A stretch of DNA of 64,000 nucleotides from an uncultured Porphyromonadaceae bacterium (lineage in GTDB: Bacteria > Bacteroidota > Bacteroidia > Bacteroidales > Muribaculaceae). The notes below the pieces were generated by a model. It was not told where the DNA came from. It saw only the letters and a list, made by a program, of their open reading frames with translations, and did not search any database. The stretch's first letter is position 1, and every line of letters begins with the position of its first letter. The stretch lies in NCBI GenBank assembly GCA_937921035.1, contig CALEUL010000060.1:1-64000 (forward strand). Reading direction: 5' to 3'. Position numbers and translations under genes: made by a program. Of the stretch, positions 44,330 to 51,874 are shown in pieces.

Positions 44330-45076
44330 ATGTTCGATATTTTCAAGAAAAAGACCAAGACTTTCGCCGAACTCTGTTTCTGCACCGACATTCACTGCCA
44401 TATTGTCCCTGGAATTGACGACGGGTCTCCGGACCCCGTTACTTCGGCCGACCTCATCGAAAGAATGCAGGCATGGGGCATTAAGCGAATACTCGCTTCG
44501 CCGCACGTTACCCAGGACACTTTCGAAAACGACCACAGCACTATCGACCCCGCCCTCGAAAAACTGCATGCCGAATTACAGAAAAGAGGAAACAACATTC
44601 AGGTTCAGAACCACGCGGAATACCGTATCGACGAATTGTTCCAGCACCGTCTGGAAATAAACGATATAATGCCTCTCCCGGGTAACTTCCTGCTCATAGA
44701 AAATCCTTTCTTTCAGGAGCCCTGGAATCTGGACCAGCTTGTATTCGACCTACAGGTCAAAGGTTATTCCCCTATCCTCGCTCACCCGGAACGATATGCC
44801 TACTACTACAACCGTAAAGACCGTTTCAAAACTCTGCACAACGCCGGACTTAGCCTTCAGATAAATCTCCTGAGCCTCGCCGGGTACTACGGAAAGGGGG
44901 AACAGAAACTGGCCGAATACCTCATTAAGGAAGGCCTGGTAGACTTTATCGGTACCGACCTCCACAAGGCCGCTCATGCCGACCGCATCGACGCATACCT
45001 GCTCACTTCCGATGCCCGCGCGCACATGAAAGACCTACGCCACCTCGTGCAGAACGACAAAGCATTCCCCGCCTGA
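44330..45076 (+). CDS. PHP-domain phosphatase, CpsB/YwqE-like
   Basis: The 248-residue cytoplasmic protein is a PHP hydrolase of the tyrosine-protein-phosphatase CpsB/Wzb class. Metal-binding residues are in FCTDIHCHIVPGIDDGS (His-x-His, about 18-34), ILASPHVTQDTF (His about 61), FLLIENPFFQEP and ILAHPERYAYYYN (His-Pro-Glu), and GTDLHKAAH (Asp/His, about 208). In Bacteroidetes such enzymes dephosphorylate capsule-assembly tyrosine kinases. No Wzc-like kinase is in the window. It is the last gene of the ilvA-peptidase-SPOR unit. Confidence 0.87.
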   Translation: MFDIFKKKTKTFAELCFCTDIHCHIVPGIDDGSPDPVTSADLIERMQAWGIKRILASPHVTQDTFENDHSTIDPALEKLHAELQKRGNNIQVQNHAEYRIDELFQHRLEINDIMPLPGNFLLIENPFFQEPWNLDQLVFDLQVKGYSPILAHPERYAYYYNRKDRFKTLHNAGLSLQINLLSLAGYYGKGEQKLAEYLIKEGLVDFIGTDLHKAAHADRIDAYLLTSDARAHMKDLRHLVQNDKAFPA

Positions 45077-45128
45077 CAAACAGATGCACGAACCTTGTAC
45101 AGACATTATAGAAACATTGTAGAAACAT

Positions 45129-45180
45129 TGTAGGGACGTGCCTTTGGCACGTCAGCAACGGCCACCGAATATCAATGGTT
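45129..45180. repeat. REP-like element, copy 4 (single arm)
   Basis: It begins TGTAGGGACGTGCC, continues through TTTGGCACGTCAGC, and is followed by GAATATCAATGGTT, resembling copies 2 and 3. The second inverted arm is absent. Confidence 0.8.
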
Positions 45181-45215
45181 CCCCCACCACCTCCGTGGCA
45201 GAACCCATAATTTTT

Positions 45216-45239
45216 CCCCCCGGCGCTTGCGTCGGGGGG
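45216..45239. terminator. GC-rich hairpin, weak terminator
   Basis: CCCCCCGGCG (45216-45225) pairs with CGTCGGGGGG (45230-45239, one G-U pair) around a tetraloop. No T-run follows on the plus strand. It lies after the CpsB-like gene. Confidence 0.45.
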
Positions 45240-45396
45240 TACTTATATTTATGGCCTCCGGACATTGGACTTTTTGCAACACATTTAATTTCAATTATCG
45301 GAAATTTAATCAATCATACCATATAAAAATTGAAATAAACCGCAATCTATCAATCGTGCCATACAGACAACGAATATTGTAAATTTTTGTTAAACA

Positions 45397-45429
45397 TTTG
45401 CAAATTATATGTTAAAATAATATATTTGC
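45397..45429 (+). promoter_or_regulatory. Promoter of the SPFH gene
   Basis: TTTG at 45397-45400 and TATATTTGC at 45421-45429 fit the Bacteroidetes -33/-7 pair, 32 bp before the ATG. Confidence 0.7.
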
Positions 45430-45461
45430 GCCGTAATTAGTAATATCAAAATAATATCACA

Positions 45462-46421
45462 ATGAAACAGGAATTTAATCAGGAAATGCCATATGGAGGC
45501 CTCATTCTCAATGGATTTCTAATGCTTTTCGCAACACTTCTCATGCTTCTGGGCGGAATAGCCCTTACCGTGCTGTGCATCATGTGCACAATCTCATCTT
45601 GGTGGCTGATACTCAGCATCTTAATGATTGTTATAAGCTTCTTCATGATGGGCGGATTCATAATCCTGCAACCCAACCAGAGCTGCGTCATGATTTTCTT
45701 CGGAAAATACCGGGGCACCCTACGCAAAACAGGATATTTCTGGTATAACCCCTTCATGGACAACAAGAAAATATCCCTGCGAATCCGCAACATGGACGTC
45801 GATCCTATCAAGGTCAACGACAAAACTGGCAACCCCGTGATGATAGGCATGGTACTGGTATGGAAGATACGCGACACCTACCGCGCCGTATTCGACATCG
45901 ACGAAACTACCAAAACAGCAACTACGGCTGCGATAACAAACTCTCCTTCAGGCAAAAACGCAATCGAAAACTTTGTCCGAATCCAGAGCGACGCCGCTCT
46001 CCGCGAGGTTACAGGCCAATATGCCTACGACAACGATTCCGATTCGGCCTCTGCCGACGCCATAACACTGCGCTCCGGCGGTGAGGAGATAAACGATCTG
46101 CTTGAAAAGAAGCTGAACGAGCGCCTTGCTATGGCTGGTATCGAGGTTGTGGAAGCTCGCCTGAACTACCTTGCATACGCCCCGGAAATCGCCGCCGTTA
46201 TGCTGCGCCGACAGCAGGCATCGGCTATTATTTCTGCCCGCGAAAAAATTGTGGAAGGTGCCGTTTCAATGGTAAAGATGGCTCTCGACCAGCTCAGCGC
46301 CGAAGGCGTAGTGGAGCTCGACGAGGAACGCAAGGCTTCGATGGTAAGCAATCTGCTTGTAGTGCTTTGCGCCGACGAACCAGCTCAGCCCGTTCTTAAC
46401 ACCGGCACTCTCTACAGCTGA
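45462..46421 (+). CDS. SPFH/band-7 domain membrane protein
   Basis: The 319-residue protein is a stomatin/prohibitin-like SPFH protein. Two N-terminal hydrophobic segments come first (GGLILNGFLMLFATLLMLLGGIALTVLC and SSWWLILSILMIVISFFMMGGF). The SPFH domain follows (VMIFFGKYRGTLRKTGYFWYNPFMD, about 75 on, with PVMIGMVLVWKIRDTYRAVFDID). The C-terminal half is helical and suited to oligomer rings (MLRRQQASAIISAREKIVEGAVSMVKMAL). Such proteins organise membrane microdomains or protease partners. It is followed immediately by a small Arc-like gene. Confidence 0.88.
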   Translation: MKQEFNQEMPYGGLILNGFLMLFATLLMLLGGIALTVLCIMCTISSWWLILSILMIVISFFMMGGFIILQPNQSCVMIFFGKYRGTLRKTGYFWYNPFMDNKKISLRIRNMDVDPIKVNDKTGNPVMIGMVLVWKIRDTYRAVFDIDETTKTATTAAITNSPSGKNAIENFVRIQSDAALREVTGQYAYDNDSDSASADAITLRSGGEEINDLLEKKLNERLAMAGIEVVEARLNYLAYAPEIAAVMLRRQQASAIISAREKIVEGAVSMVKMALDQLSAEGVVELDEERKASMVSNLLVVLCADEPAQPVLNTGTLYS

Positions 46422-46422
46422 T

Positions 46423-46611
46423 ATGGCGGCTAAGAAGCCGGCTGACAAAGGTTTTTTGCTGCGCATAGACCCCGCCACAATGGAACTGGTGGAACGTTGG
46501 GCCGCCGACGAATTCCGCTCGGTAAACGGGCAACTCCAGTGGATTATCAACGACGCGCTCAATCGCTACAAAAAAAAACCGAAAGAGAAGCCGCAAAAGA
46601 AAGAACAATAA
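46423..46611 (+). CDS. Small Arc/ribbon-helix-helix-like protein
   Basis: The 62-residue protein has an Arc-type pattern: strand GFLLRIDPATMELVERWAADEF then RSVNGQLQWIINDALNRYK, which matches the ribbon-helix-helix layout, with a basic C-terminal tail (KKKPKEKPQKKEQ). RHH proteins bind DNA as dimers. It begins one base after the SPFH stop, and that pairing recurs in Bacteroides genomes to my knowledge. Whether it regulates its own operon or acts on the membrane partner is unknown. A strong terminator follows. Confidence 0.75.
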   Translation: MAAKKPADKGFLLRIDPATMELVERWAADEFRSVNGQLQWIINDALNRYKKKPKEKPQKKEQ

Positions 46612-46616
46612 ATCAG

Positions 46617-46655
46617 CGAGGCTGCACCCGCAAGGATGCAGCCTCGTATTTTTTG
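46617..46655 (+). terminator. Rho-independent terminator after the SPFH/Arc-like operon
   Basis: CGAGGCTGCA (46617-46626) pairs with TGCAGCCTCG (46637-46646), followed by TATTTTTTG. Confidence 0.9.
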
Positions 46656-46667
46656 CTTGTCCCGGAA

Positions 46668-46838
46668 TTATTCGCCGGGGATGATTGCGTCGTTGGGGCA
46701 AACGGATGCGCAGGTACCGCAGTCGATGCACATATCGGGATTGATGTGGTAGATGTCGCCTTCGGAGATAGCGCCAACGGGGCATTCGGGAAGACAGGTG
46801 CCGCAAGCTACGCAGCTGTCGGTAATTACGTAAGCCAT
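46668..46838 (-). CDS. 2x[4Fe-4S] ferredoxin
   Basis: A 56-residue gene read directly from the minus strand, starting ATG 46838 (MAYVITDSCVACGTCLPECP) and ending DAIIPGE. It has two classical C-x2-C-x2-C-x3-C-P cluster motifs: CVACGTCLPECPVGAI and CIDCGTCASVCPNDAI. The length is typical of clostridial-type ferredoxins. It carries electrons at low potential for anaerobic oxidoreductases. A -7 box lies at 46887-46895 on the minus strand, with a long dyad directly upstream of the box. It is transcribed convergently with the Arc-like gene, which ends before the terminator at 46617. Confidence 0.95.
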   Translation of the reverse strand: MAYVITDSCVACGTCLPECPVGAISEGDIYHINPDMCIDCGTCASVCPNDAIIPGE

Positions 46839-46886
46839 GATTCTGTTTTTTTTAGTGATTATTTCTTATTTGGGTTTTCTGTAGGT

Positions 46887-46895
46887 GCAAATTTA
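46887..46895 (-). promoter_or_regulatory. Promoter -7 box of the ferredoxin gene
   Basis: Minus-strand TAAATTTGC at 46887-46895 fits TAnnTTTG and lies 49 bp upstream of the ferredoxin ATG. The perfect dyad 46896-46927 starts directly next to it. Confidence 0.65.
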
Positions 46896-46927
46896 CAACA
46901 AATGTGCGACATATCGCACATTTGTTG
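46896..46927. promoter_or_regulatory. Perfect 14-bp inverted repeat (operator or terminator) between ferredoxin and glmM
   Basis: CAACAAATGTGCGA (46896-46909) and TCGCACATTTGTTG (46914-46927) pair perfectly around CATA. It covers the region just upstream of the ferredoxin -7 box, where a -33 contact or regulator would sit. It also lies 8 bp beyond the glmM stop on the minus strand and could serve as that operon's terminator, though no T-run follows it. Confidence 0.7.
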
Positions 46928-46934
46928 TTCAAAA

Positions 46935-48320
46935 TTATTTAAGGGAGTCTACAACCTGCCTTATGCGGTCCGCAAGGGCACGCGCTTCGTCGGAGGTATG
47001 AGCCTCGGCATAGATACGGATAATTGGCTCGGTGTTAGACTTGCGCAGGTGTACCCAGCTTTCGGCAAAATCGATTTTTACACCGTCGATGTCTGTTATC
47101 GTCTCGCCGGCGAATTTCTGCTTAACAGCCTCGAGGATAGCGTCTACGTCGATATCCGGAGTCAGCTGTATCTTGGTCTTGTAGATTTCGTATGCGGGGT
47201 ACTGGCGGCGCAGTTCGCTCACTTTCTTACCGCTCTTGGCAAGAAGAGTAAGGAATAGTGCTACTCCTACAAGTGCGTCGCGGCCGTAGTGGATTTCGGG
47301 ATAGATGACTCCGCCGTTGCCTTCGCCGCCGATAACGGCGTTGGTTTCCTTCATTTTTGTGGTTACGTTCACCTCACCGACAGCAGCCGCGGTGTACGTG
47401 CCGCCGTGAGCTTCTGTAACATCTCGCAGGGCGCGCGACGAGCTCAGGTTGCTCACAGTGTTGCCCGGTGTGTGGGCAAGAACATAGTCGGCAACGCTAA
47501 CAAGCGTGTATTCCTCTCCGAACATGTCGCCGTTCTCGCAAACAATTGCAAGGCGGTCAACATCAGGGTCTACCACAAAAGCGACATCGGCTTTGCCCGA
47601 TCGCATAAGGTCTGATATGCCGGTAAGGTTTTCGGGGATGGGTTCGGGGGTGTGGGCGAAGTCGCCGGTTGCGGCGCAGTTCAGCTCAACAATATTCTTT
47701 ACGCCCAGTGCGCGCAGAAGCTGTGGTATTACAATACCTCCGACTGAATTAACGGCGTCCACTGCCACTGTGAAGTTGGCTGCGGCGATTGCCTCGGTAT
47801 CTACCAGCGGCAACGACAGAACCTGGTCGATATGGCGGCGGTTGTATGTTGTGTTTTTGTATACCTTGCCAAGATTATCCACTTCAGCGAAAGTGAACTG
47901 GCATTCGTCGGCTATGCGGAGCACCTCGTTGCCTTCGGCGGCGTTCAGGAATTCGCCATGCTCGTTCAGCAGCTTGAGGGCATTCCACTGGCGAGGGTTG
48001 TGCGACGCGGTAAGGATAAGGCCGCCGCATGCGTTTTCTCCTACTACGGCAAGCTCTGTGGTGGGTGTGGAGGCAAGATCAATGTCTACCACATCGAAGC
48101 CCATGCCGGCAAGCGTGCCCGTTACAAGGTCGCGCACCATCGGACCCGAGAGGCGCGCATCGCGGCCCACAACTATGGTTTTATTCTTCTTTGTTGTCGT
48201 GCGGGCGATAAAGGTAGCGAAAGCTGCCGTAAACTTAACAATGTCTATAGGCGAGAGGCCTTCGCCGGGTTGGCCTCCGATAGTTCCGCGGATGCCGGAA
48301 ATCGATTTAATAAGGCTCAT
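46935..48320 (-). CDS. glmM: Phosphoglucosamine mutase
   Basis: Interconverts glucosamine-6-P and glucosamine-1-P on the way to UDP-GlcNAc for wall and lipid synthesis. The 461 residues begin MSLIKSISGIRGTIGGQPGEG. They have the phosphoserine loop TASHNPRQWNALKLLN (about 103-118), the metal site VDPDVDRLAIVCENG (about 242-256), the sugar loop GEGNGGVIYPEIHYGRDALVG, and the C-terminal RKSNTEPIIRIYAEA phosphate-binding loop. It is the last gene of the nrnA-DUF4827-glmM minus-strand run, with gaps of about 20 bp. Alpha-phosphohexomutase specificity is taken from length and motif. Confidence 0.92.
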   Translation of the reverse strand: MSLIKSISGIRGTIGGQPGEGLSPIDIVKFTAAFATFIARTTTKKNKTIVVGRDARLSGPMVRDLVTGTLAGMGFDVVDIDLASTPTTELAVVGENACGGLILTASHNPRQWNALKLLNEHGEFLNAAEGNEVLRIADECQFTFAEVDNLGKVYKNTTYNRRHIDQVLSLPLVDTEAIAAANFTVAVDAVNSVGGIVIPQLLRALGVKNIVELNCAATGDFAHTPEPIPENLTGISDLMRSGKADVAFVVDPDVDRLAIVCENGDMFGEEYTLVSVADYVLAHTPGNTVSNLSSSRALRDVTEAHGGTYTAAAVGEVNVTTKMKETNAVIGGEGNGGVIYPEIHYGRDALVGVALFLTLLAKSGKKVSELRRQYPAYEIYKTKIQLTPDIDVDAILEAVKQKFAGETITDIDGVKIDFAESWVHLRKSNTEPIIRIYAEAHTSDEARALADRIRQVVDSLK

Positions 48321-48343
48321 AAATTATATTAGATAAAGGATTT

Positions 48344-48913
48344 TTACTGTTGACGTCGTTCGTATGTTAGGTAAAACAGATAAGGCTGTACGTCGGATTG
48401 CTCCTGTATAAAGCCCATCTGTGCCTTCAGCACAATATTCACCTTGCAGTCTACTGGAAGATAGTCCAGCGGCGTCTGCACACCCACGCCCCAGTTGTAG
48501 GAGCTTTGGATAGAGTAGTTCTTGTAGCGGAACCAGCTCGGGCTCAGTGTTATGTTATTGCCTCCGCCTGTCGGCAGCTTGCCGTTGTCGTACGATGCGA
48601 GGGCATAGCGGGTATAGCGGAAATATATCTGCTCGTTGTCGGTAACGCGGTTGCCGGGTGTGCCGGCATCAAGCACTTGCATGTACATGGTGCCGTCGGC
48701 ATCAAGGCGGTAGTAAGGAGCATCCGGGCCGGTGATGAAAACCGTATCCTCGGGTATGGAAAGTTCTACGCGCTGGTCAGCAAGGAAGTTATTGACGTAT
48801 TTGTCCTGATCGCGCAGCAGGTCGGCATACGACTTCGAATCGTCGCACGCCGTAGGCACAATAGCCGCGGCGGCGAACAGTAGCAGGGATAATGCAGCTT
48901 TTATAATTTTCAT
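48344..48913 (-). CDS. DUF4827 lipoprotein
   Basis: The start was set at ATG 48913 (MKIIKAALSLLLFAAAAIVPTACDDSKSY); the frame is open to a TTG at 48937. The lipobox is VPTAC (Cys about residue 23 of the chosen start). The ~189-residue protein has a helical N-terminal part (SYADLLRDQDKYVNNFLAD) and an FKBP-like fold region (about 60-180: YFRYTRYALASYDNG, NITLSPSWFRYKNYSIQSSYNWGVGVQ, YLPVDCKVNIVLKAQMGF). The pattern DxCKVxxVLxAQ... is typical of this Bacteroidetes family. No catalytic role is established. It lies between nrnA and glmM. Confidence 0.8.
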   Translation of the reverse strand: MKIIKAALSLLLFAAAAIVPTACDDSKSYADLLRDQDKYVNNFLADQRVELSIPEDTVFITGPDAPYYRLDADGTMYMQVLDAGTPGNRVTDNEQIYFRYTRYALASYDNGKLPTGGGNNITLSPSWFRYKNYSIQSSYNWGVGVQTPLDYLPVDCKVNIVLKAQMGFIQEQSDVQPYLFYLTYERRQQ

Positions 48914-48933
48914 TGCAAAAATGTCAGTGATTT

Positions 48934-49965
48934 TCAATGGGTTATAAATCGTTTCTGTATGTCGCCAAGGTGAGAGCGCAGGAATTCAGCGGCATCGTCT
49001 ATAGTACCGAAGAACTCGCCCCCGGCTGCATTCAGATGGCCACCGCCGCCAAACAGTTCGCTGGCCATGATATTTACGGGAATATTGCCCACCGAACGCA
49101 TGGATACGCGGATGCAATCGCTTTCCTGACGCATAAACACGCTGATTTCGATACCGGGAATCGAAAGAGGCCTGTTTACAAGGCCCTCAGTATCGCCCTT
49201 GGTATAGTGGAAACGGTTAAGTTCGTCGCGCCTCAGCGTTATCAGCGCAAGATGCGCATCGCGGAATATCTCCATCTTGTTCAGTATTGCATACGAATTC
49301 AGCCGTAGACAGTTGGCGCTGAATGTGTTGAACAGCATGCGGCACAGGGCTGCCTTGTCTACGCCCTTGCGCACAAGTTCTGCCTCCACGATATACAGAT
49401 CGGGGTCGTCGCAACTGTAGGAGAAATTGCCTGTATCTGTCATCATGCCGGCCAGAATACACTCGGCGGCCTGGCGGTCGATGAAATTGAACAACTCCAG
49501 ACGGCAGATAAAGCGGAACAGAAGATAGCACGTCGAGGACATCTCCGGATGCGAGATAACAACATCGGCTTCAACTGCCGGGTCTAGATGGTGATCGATA
49601 AGAATCTTCGGTGCCTTGCATGATTTCAGAGCCTCCTCCAGTCGTCCAACTCGCGACGGAGTGTTGAAATCAAGGCACAGCAGTAGGTCTGTATCGGAAA
49701 TTAGCTTGGCTGCGAAATCGGGATACTTGGAAGCGTTCACAATCTCGTCTGCGCCAGGTAGATTCATCAGATACGACAGACATGCGTCCGGAATAACCAC
49801 ACGCACTTCCTTGCCCAAGGCCGAGAACACCCGCATCGCGGCAAGAGACGAACCGACAGCATCGCCGTCGGGGCTTGTGTGGCATATCACCGTCATGGTA
49901 GAGGCGCCATCTATAAGCGCCTTTGCCTTTCTTATATTGCTTTCGCTTATCACTTTGGAAATCAT
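48934..49965 (-). CDS. nrnA: Bifunctional oligoribonuclease/PAP phosphatase NrnA (DHH-DHHA1)
   Basis: Degrades short RNAs from the end and dephosphorylates 3'-phosphoadenosine 5'-phosphate. The 343-residue cytoplasmic protein shows VICHTSPDGDAVGSSLA (motif I, about 27-43), LLCLDFNTPSRVG (Asp), ILIDHHLDPAVEADV (DHH, about 122-136), and GGGGHLNAAGGEF (DHHA1 GGGH-type, about 311-323). It leads the nrnA-DUF4827-glmM run. A minus-strand -7 box (TAATTTTGC, 49969-49977) ends only 3 bases before the ATG, so the transcript may be leaderless or nearly so. Confidence 0.93.
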   Translation of the reverse strand: MISKVISESNIRKAKALIDGASTMTVICHTSPDGDAVGSSLAAMRVFSALGKEVRVVIPDACLSYLMNLPGADEIVNASKYPDFAAKLISDTDLLLCLDFNTPSRVGRLEEALKSCKAPKILIDHHLDPAVEADVVISHPEMSSTCYLLFRFICRLELFNFIDRQAAECILAGMMTDTGNFSYSCDDPDLYIVEAELVRKGVDKAALCRMLFNTFSANCLRLNSYAILNKMEIFRDAHLALITLRRDELNRFHYTKGDTEGLVNRPLSIPGIEISVFMRQESDCIRVSMRSVGNIPVNIMASELFGGGGHLNAAGGEFFGTIDDAAEFLRSHLGDIQKRFITH

Positions 49966-49968
49966 CTC

Positions 49969-49977
49969 GCAAAATTA
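49969..49977 (-). promoter_or_regulatory. Promoter -7 box abutting nrnA start
   Basis: Minus-strand TAATTTTGC, then GAG and the nrnA ATG. Transcription would begin at or inside the first codons. Confidence 0.5.
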
Positions 49978-50085
49978 AACAAAAAATCGCGAAACAGTCC
50001 GTCATTATTCCTTAAAAATGCGTAACAACAAAACGATAAGGCCTATTAGCCTTATTTGTAAAATTATACTGATTTGCTTATGCAT

Positions 50086-50118
50086 GCAAAAAAAGAGCGC
50101 GCCGTTTGACGCGCTCTT
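50086..50118 (-). terminator. Rho-independent terminator of the SusCD operon
   Basis: On the minus strand AAGAGCGCG (50110-50118) pairs with CGCGCTCTT (50093-50101), followed by a T-rich run. Confidence 0.85.
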
Positions 50119-50136
50119 GTATGTTGGACAAGAATT

Positions 50137-51861
50137 TTAATTCCAGCCGGGGTTCTGGGTAAGCTTGCTGTTGAGCTGACGCTGTCCCGAGGGGATGGGA
50201 TAGAGATAATACTTCTCGTCGAATGTACGCGAGCTGCCGAACGAGCCGTTGAGGTAACCGTCAGTTACGAGTTTGGGCTGGATGGGTGCGTTGGTAACAT
50301 TCACGCCGAGGATTACATTGGGATGCTTGCTGGTGTCGAGAAGTTCGAGCTGATGCCAGCGGATAAGGTCCCAGTAACGGATTCCGTCGTCAAGCATAAG
50401 CTCGCAGCGGCGCAGACGGCGGATCTCCCAGAGGAGCGACGAAACGCCCATATTGTTGGCGCTGTCGTTGAGGCCGTTGAGGTAAGCTACTGTAAGTCCG
50501 TCGATAGCAGCCTGGTCAAAGCCTGCACGTTTCCACAGAGGCTTCATGTACTTGTTCAGGTCGCCGTCGGAGATGTTGCCGAGTTCTGCCTTGGCCTCGA
50601 GGAGGCCTACACATACACGAGCTCCCCAGAACAGAGGTGCGCTGCAGTAGTTCTTGTTGATGCTGTTCAGATCGGAGTAAGGCATCTCAGGGTTGTTGAA
50701 TTTCTTCACGCCGTAGCCGGTGGACGATACCATACCGCCGGTATTGGATGCTTTCCACGACATGTTCACATAAGCTGCATAGGGATAAGTGATGGCGGAT
50801 AGACGGCCGTCGCGCACATCCAGCAGGTTCTGGATGCTCATGGCAGCATCTCCCTCTGCAACACCGGCGTCAGTTGTAGGATAGGTGGTGGCGGGAGTTG
50901 TTGTGGCATTCTTGCCGTCCTTGAAAAGGAAGGAATTGAATGCGTCGCGGGTAATACCGGCAACACCGTCGGAAGCGTTCGAGTAGTCCGAGATGGAGTT
51001 CATGAACACATTTTTCTGGTAGCCTTTGTACATGATGATTTCGTCGTTTCCGCCGAGATCACCGTAGTTGATACGGTTGTACAGGCTTGCATAGTCGTCG
51101 CATACGGGATATTTGTCAGCAACGGCAAGACCGGCCTTTTCGGCTTCCTGGAAGAACTTGGTGGCGCGGGTGGCGTCGTTCTGATGATACTTGGCGAAGG
51201 CTCCTTCGAAGAGGCAAACCTCGAGCTTGAAGGCCTGAGCCATATCACGGGAGAATGTAGTTTTGCCATTCTCGGCAGCGATATTTTCAACAGCGTAGTT
51301 GAGGTCCTCGAGAACGAAGTCCATCACGGTGTTGCGATTGGTACGCTCAGCATAAAGTGCTTCGGTATCTGATACAGTGATTGGTTCTTTTGTGAGAATC
51401 ACATCTCCATAGCGCTGAACCAGCTGATAGTACTGACGAGCGCGATGTAAGCGTGCGAGTGCGGTGTAATTTGATTTTTCCTCCGGGAAAAGTGTGGAGG
51501 TTGCAACACCGGCAATTACAAGATTCGCGCGGCGGATTTCCTCATACGGGCCGTCGTAGGAGGCCGACGAGGCGGGGATTGCCTTGAAAGTCCAGTCGTT
51601 GATGCTGTGGCGGCCGCACTGGTCATCGCTCAGCCAGCTGAAATAGAAAGTGCCGTTTGTGGAGGCTCGGTTGCCGTAGCCGTAATAATCGTTGTAGAAT
51701 GTTGAAATCTGGTTATCTACGTTAACGGAGCTACTCCAAAATTCGGGGTTTGCCGTCTGCGAAGACAGCGGTAAGCGGTTGTCGTCAAGAAAGTCGGAGC
51801 AGGATGTCATGGACATTGCAGCGGCGACGGCAAGAGCGCCAAAAATATATTTATTTTTCAT
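50137..51861 (-). CDS. SusD/RagB-family outer-membrane nutrient-binding lipoprotein
   Basis: The 574-residue lipoprotein has a lipobox (AAAMSMTSCSDF, Cys about residue 21) and the SusD start LDDNRLPLSSQTANPEFWSSSVNVD. The middle is helical and TPR-like (LARLHRARQYYQLVQRYGDVILTKEP, LNYAVENIAAENGKTTFSRDMAQAFKLEV). The family C-terminal block includes EIRRLRRCELMLDDGIRYWDLIRWHQLE and the usual ending LTQNPGWN. SusD closes over the SusC pore as a lid and binds glycan or peptide. It is the downstream gene of the SusCD pair. Confidence 0.93.
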   Translation of the reverse strand: MKNKYIFGALAVAAAMSMTSCSDFLDDNRLPLSSQTANPEFWSSSVNVDNQISTFYNDYYGYGNRASTNGTFYFSWLSDDQCGRHSINDWTFKAIPASSASYDGPYEEIRRANLVIAGVATSTLFPEEKSNYTALARLHRARQYYQLVQRYGDVILTKEPITVSDTEALYAERTNRNTVMDFVLEDLNYAVENIAAENGKTTFSRDMAQAFKLEVCLFEGAFAKYHQNDATRATKFFQEAEKAGLAVADKYPVCDDYASLYNRINYGDLGGNDEIIMYKGYQKNVFMNSISDYSNASDGVAGITRDAFNSFLFKDGKNATTTPATTYPTTDAGVAEGDAAMSIQNLLDVRDGRLSAITYPYAAYVNMSWKASNTGGMVSSTGYGVKKFNNPEMPYSDLNSINKNYCSAPLFWGARVCVGLLEAKAELGNISDGDLNKYMKPLWKRAGFDQAAIDGLTVAYLNGLNDSANNMGVSSLLWEIRRLRRCELMLDDGIRYWDLIRWHQLELLDTSKHPNVILGVNVTNAPIQPKLVTDGYLNGSFGSSRTFDEKYYLYPIPSGQRQLNSKLTQNPGWN

Positions 51862-51874
51862 ATCTTTCGGGTAA

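Larger units (their letters stand above)
45077..45461. other. Spacer with REP-like arm, GC hairpin and promoter
   Basis: 385 bp without a gene. Short direct repeats AAACATTGTAG occur around 45112-45133. REP-like copy 4 (one arm) starts at 45129 (TGTAGGGACGTGCC). A GC hairpin at 45216-45239 has the right shape for a terminator but no T-run. The promoter of the SPFH gene is at 45397-45429. Confidence 0.7.
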
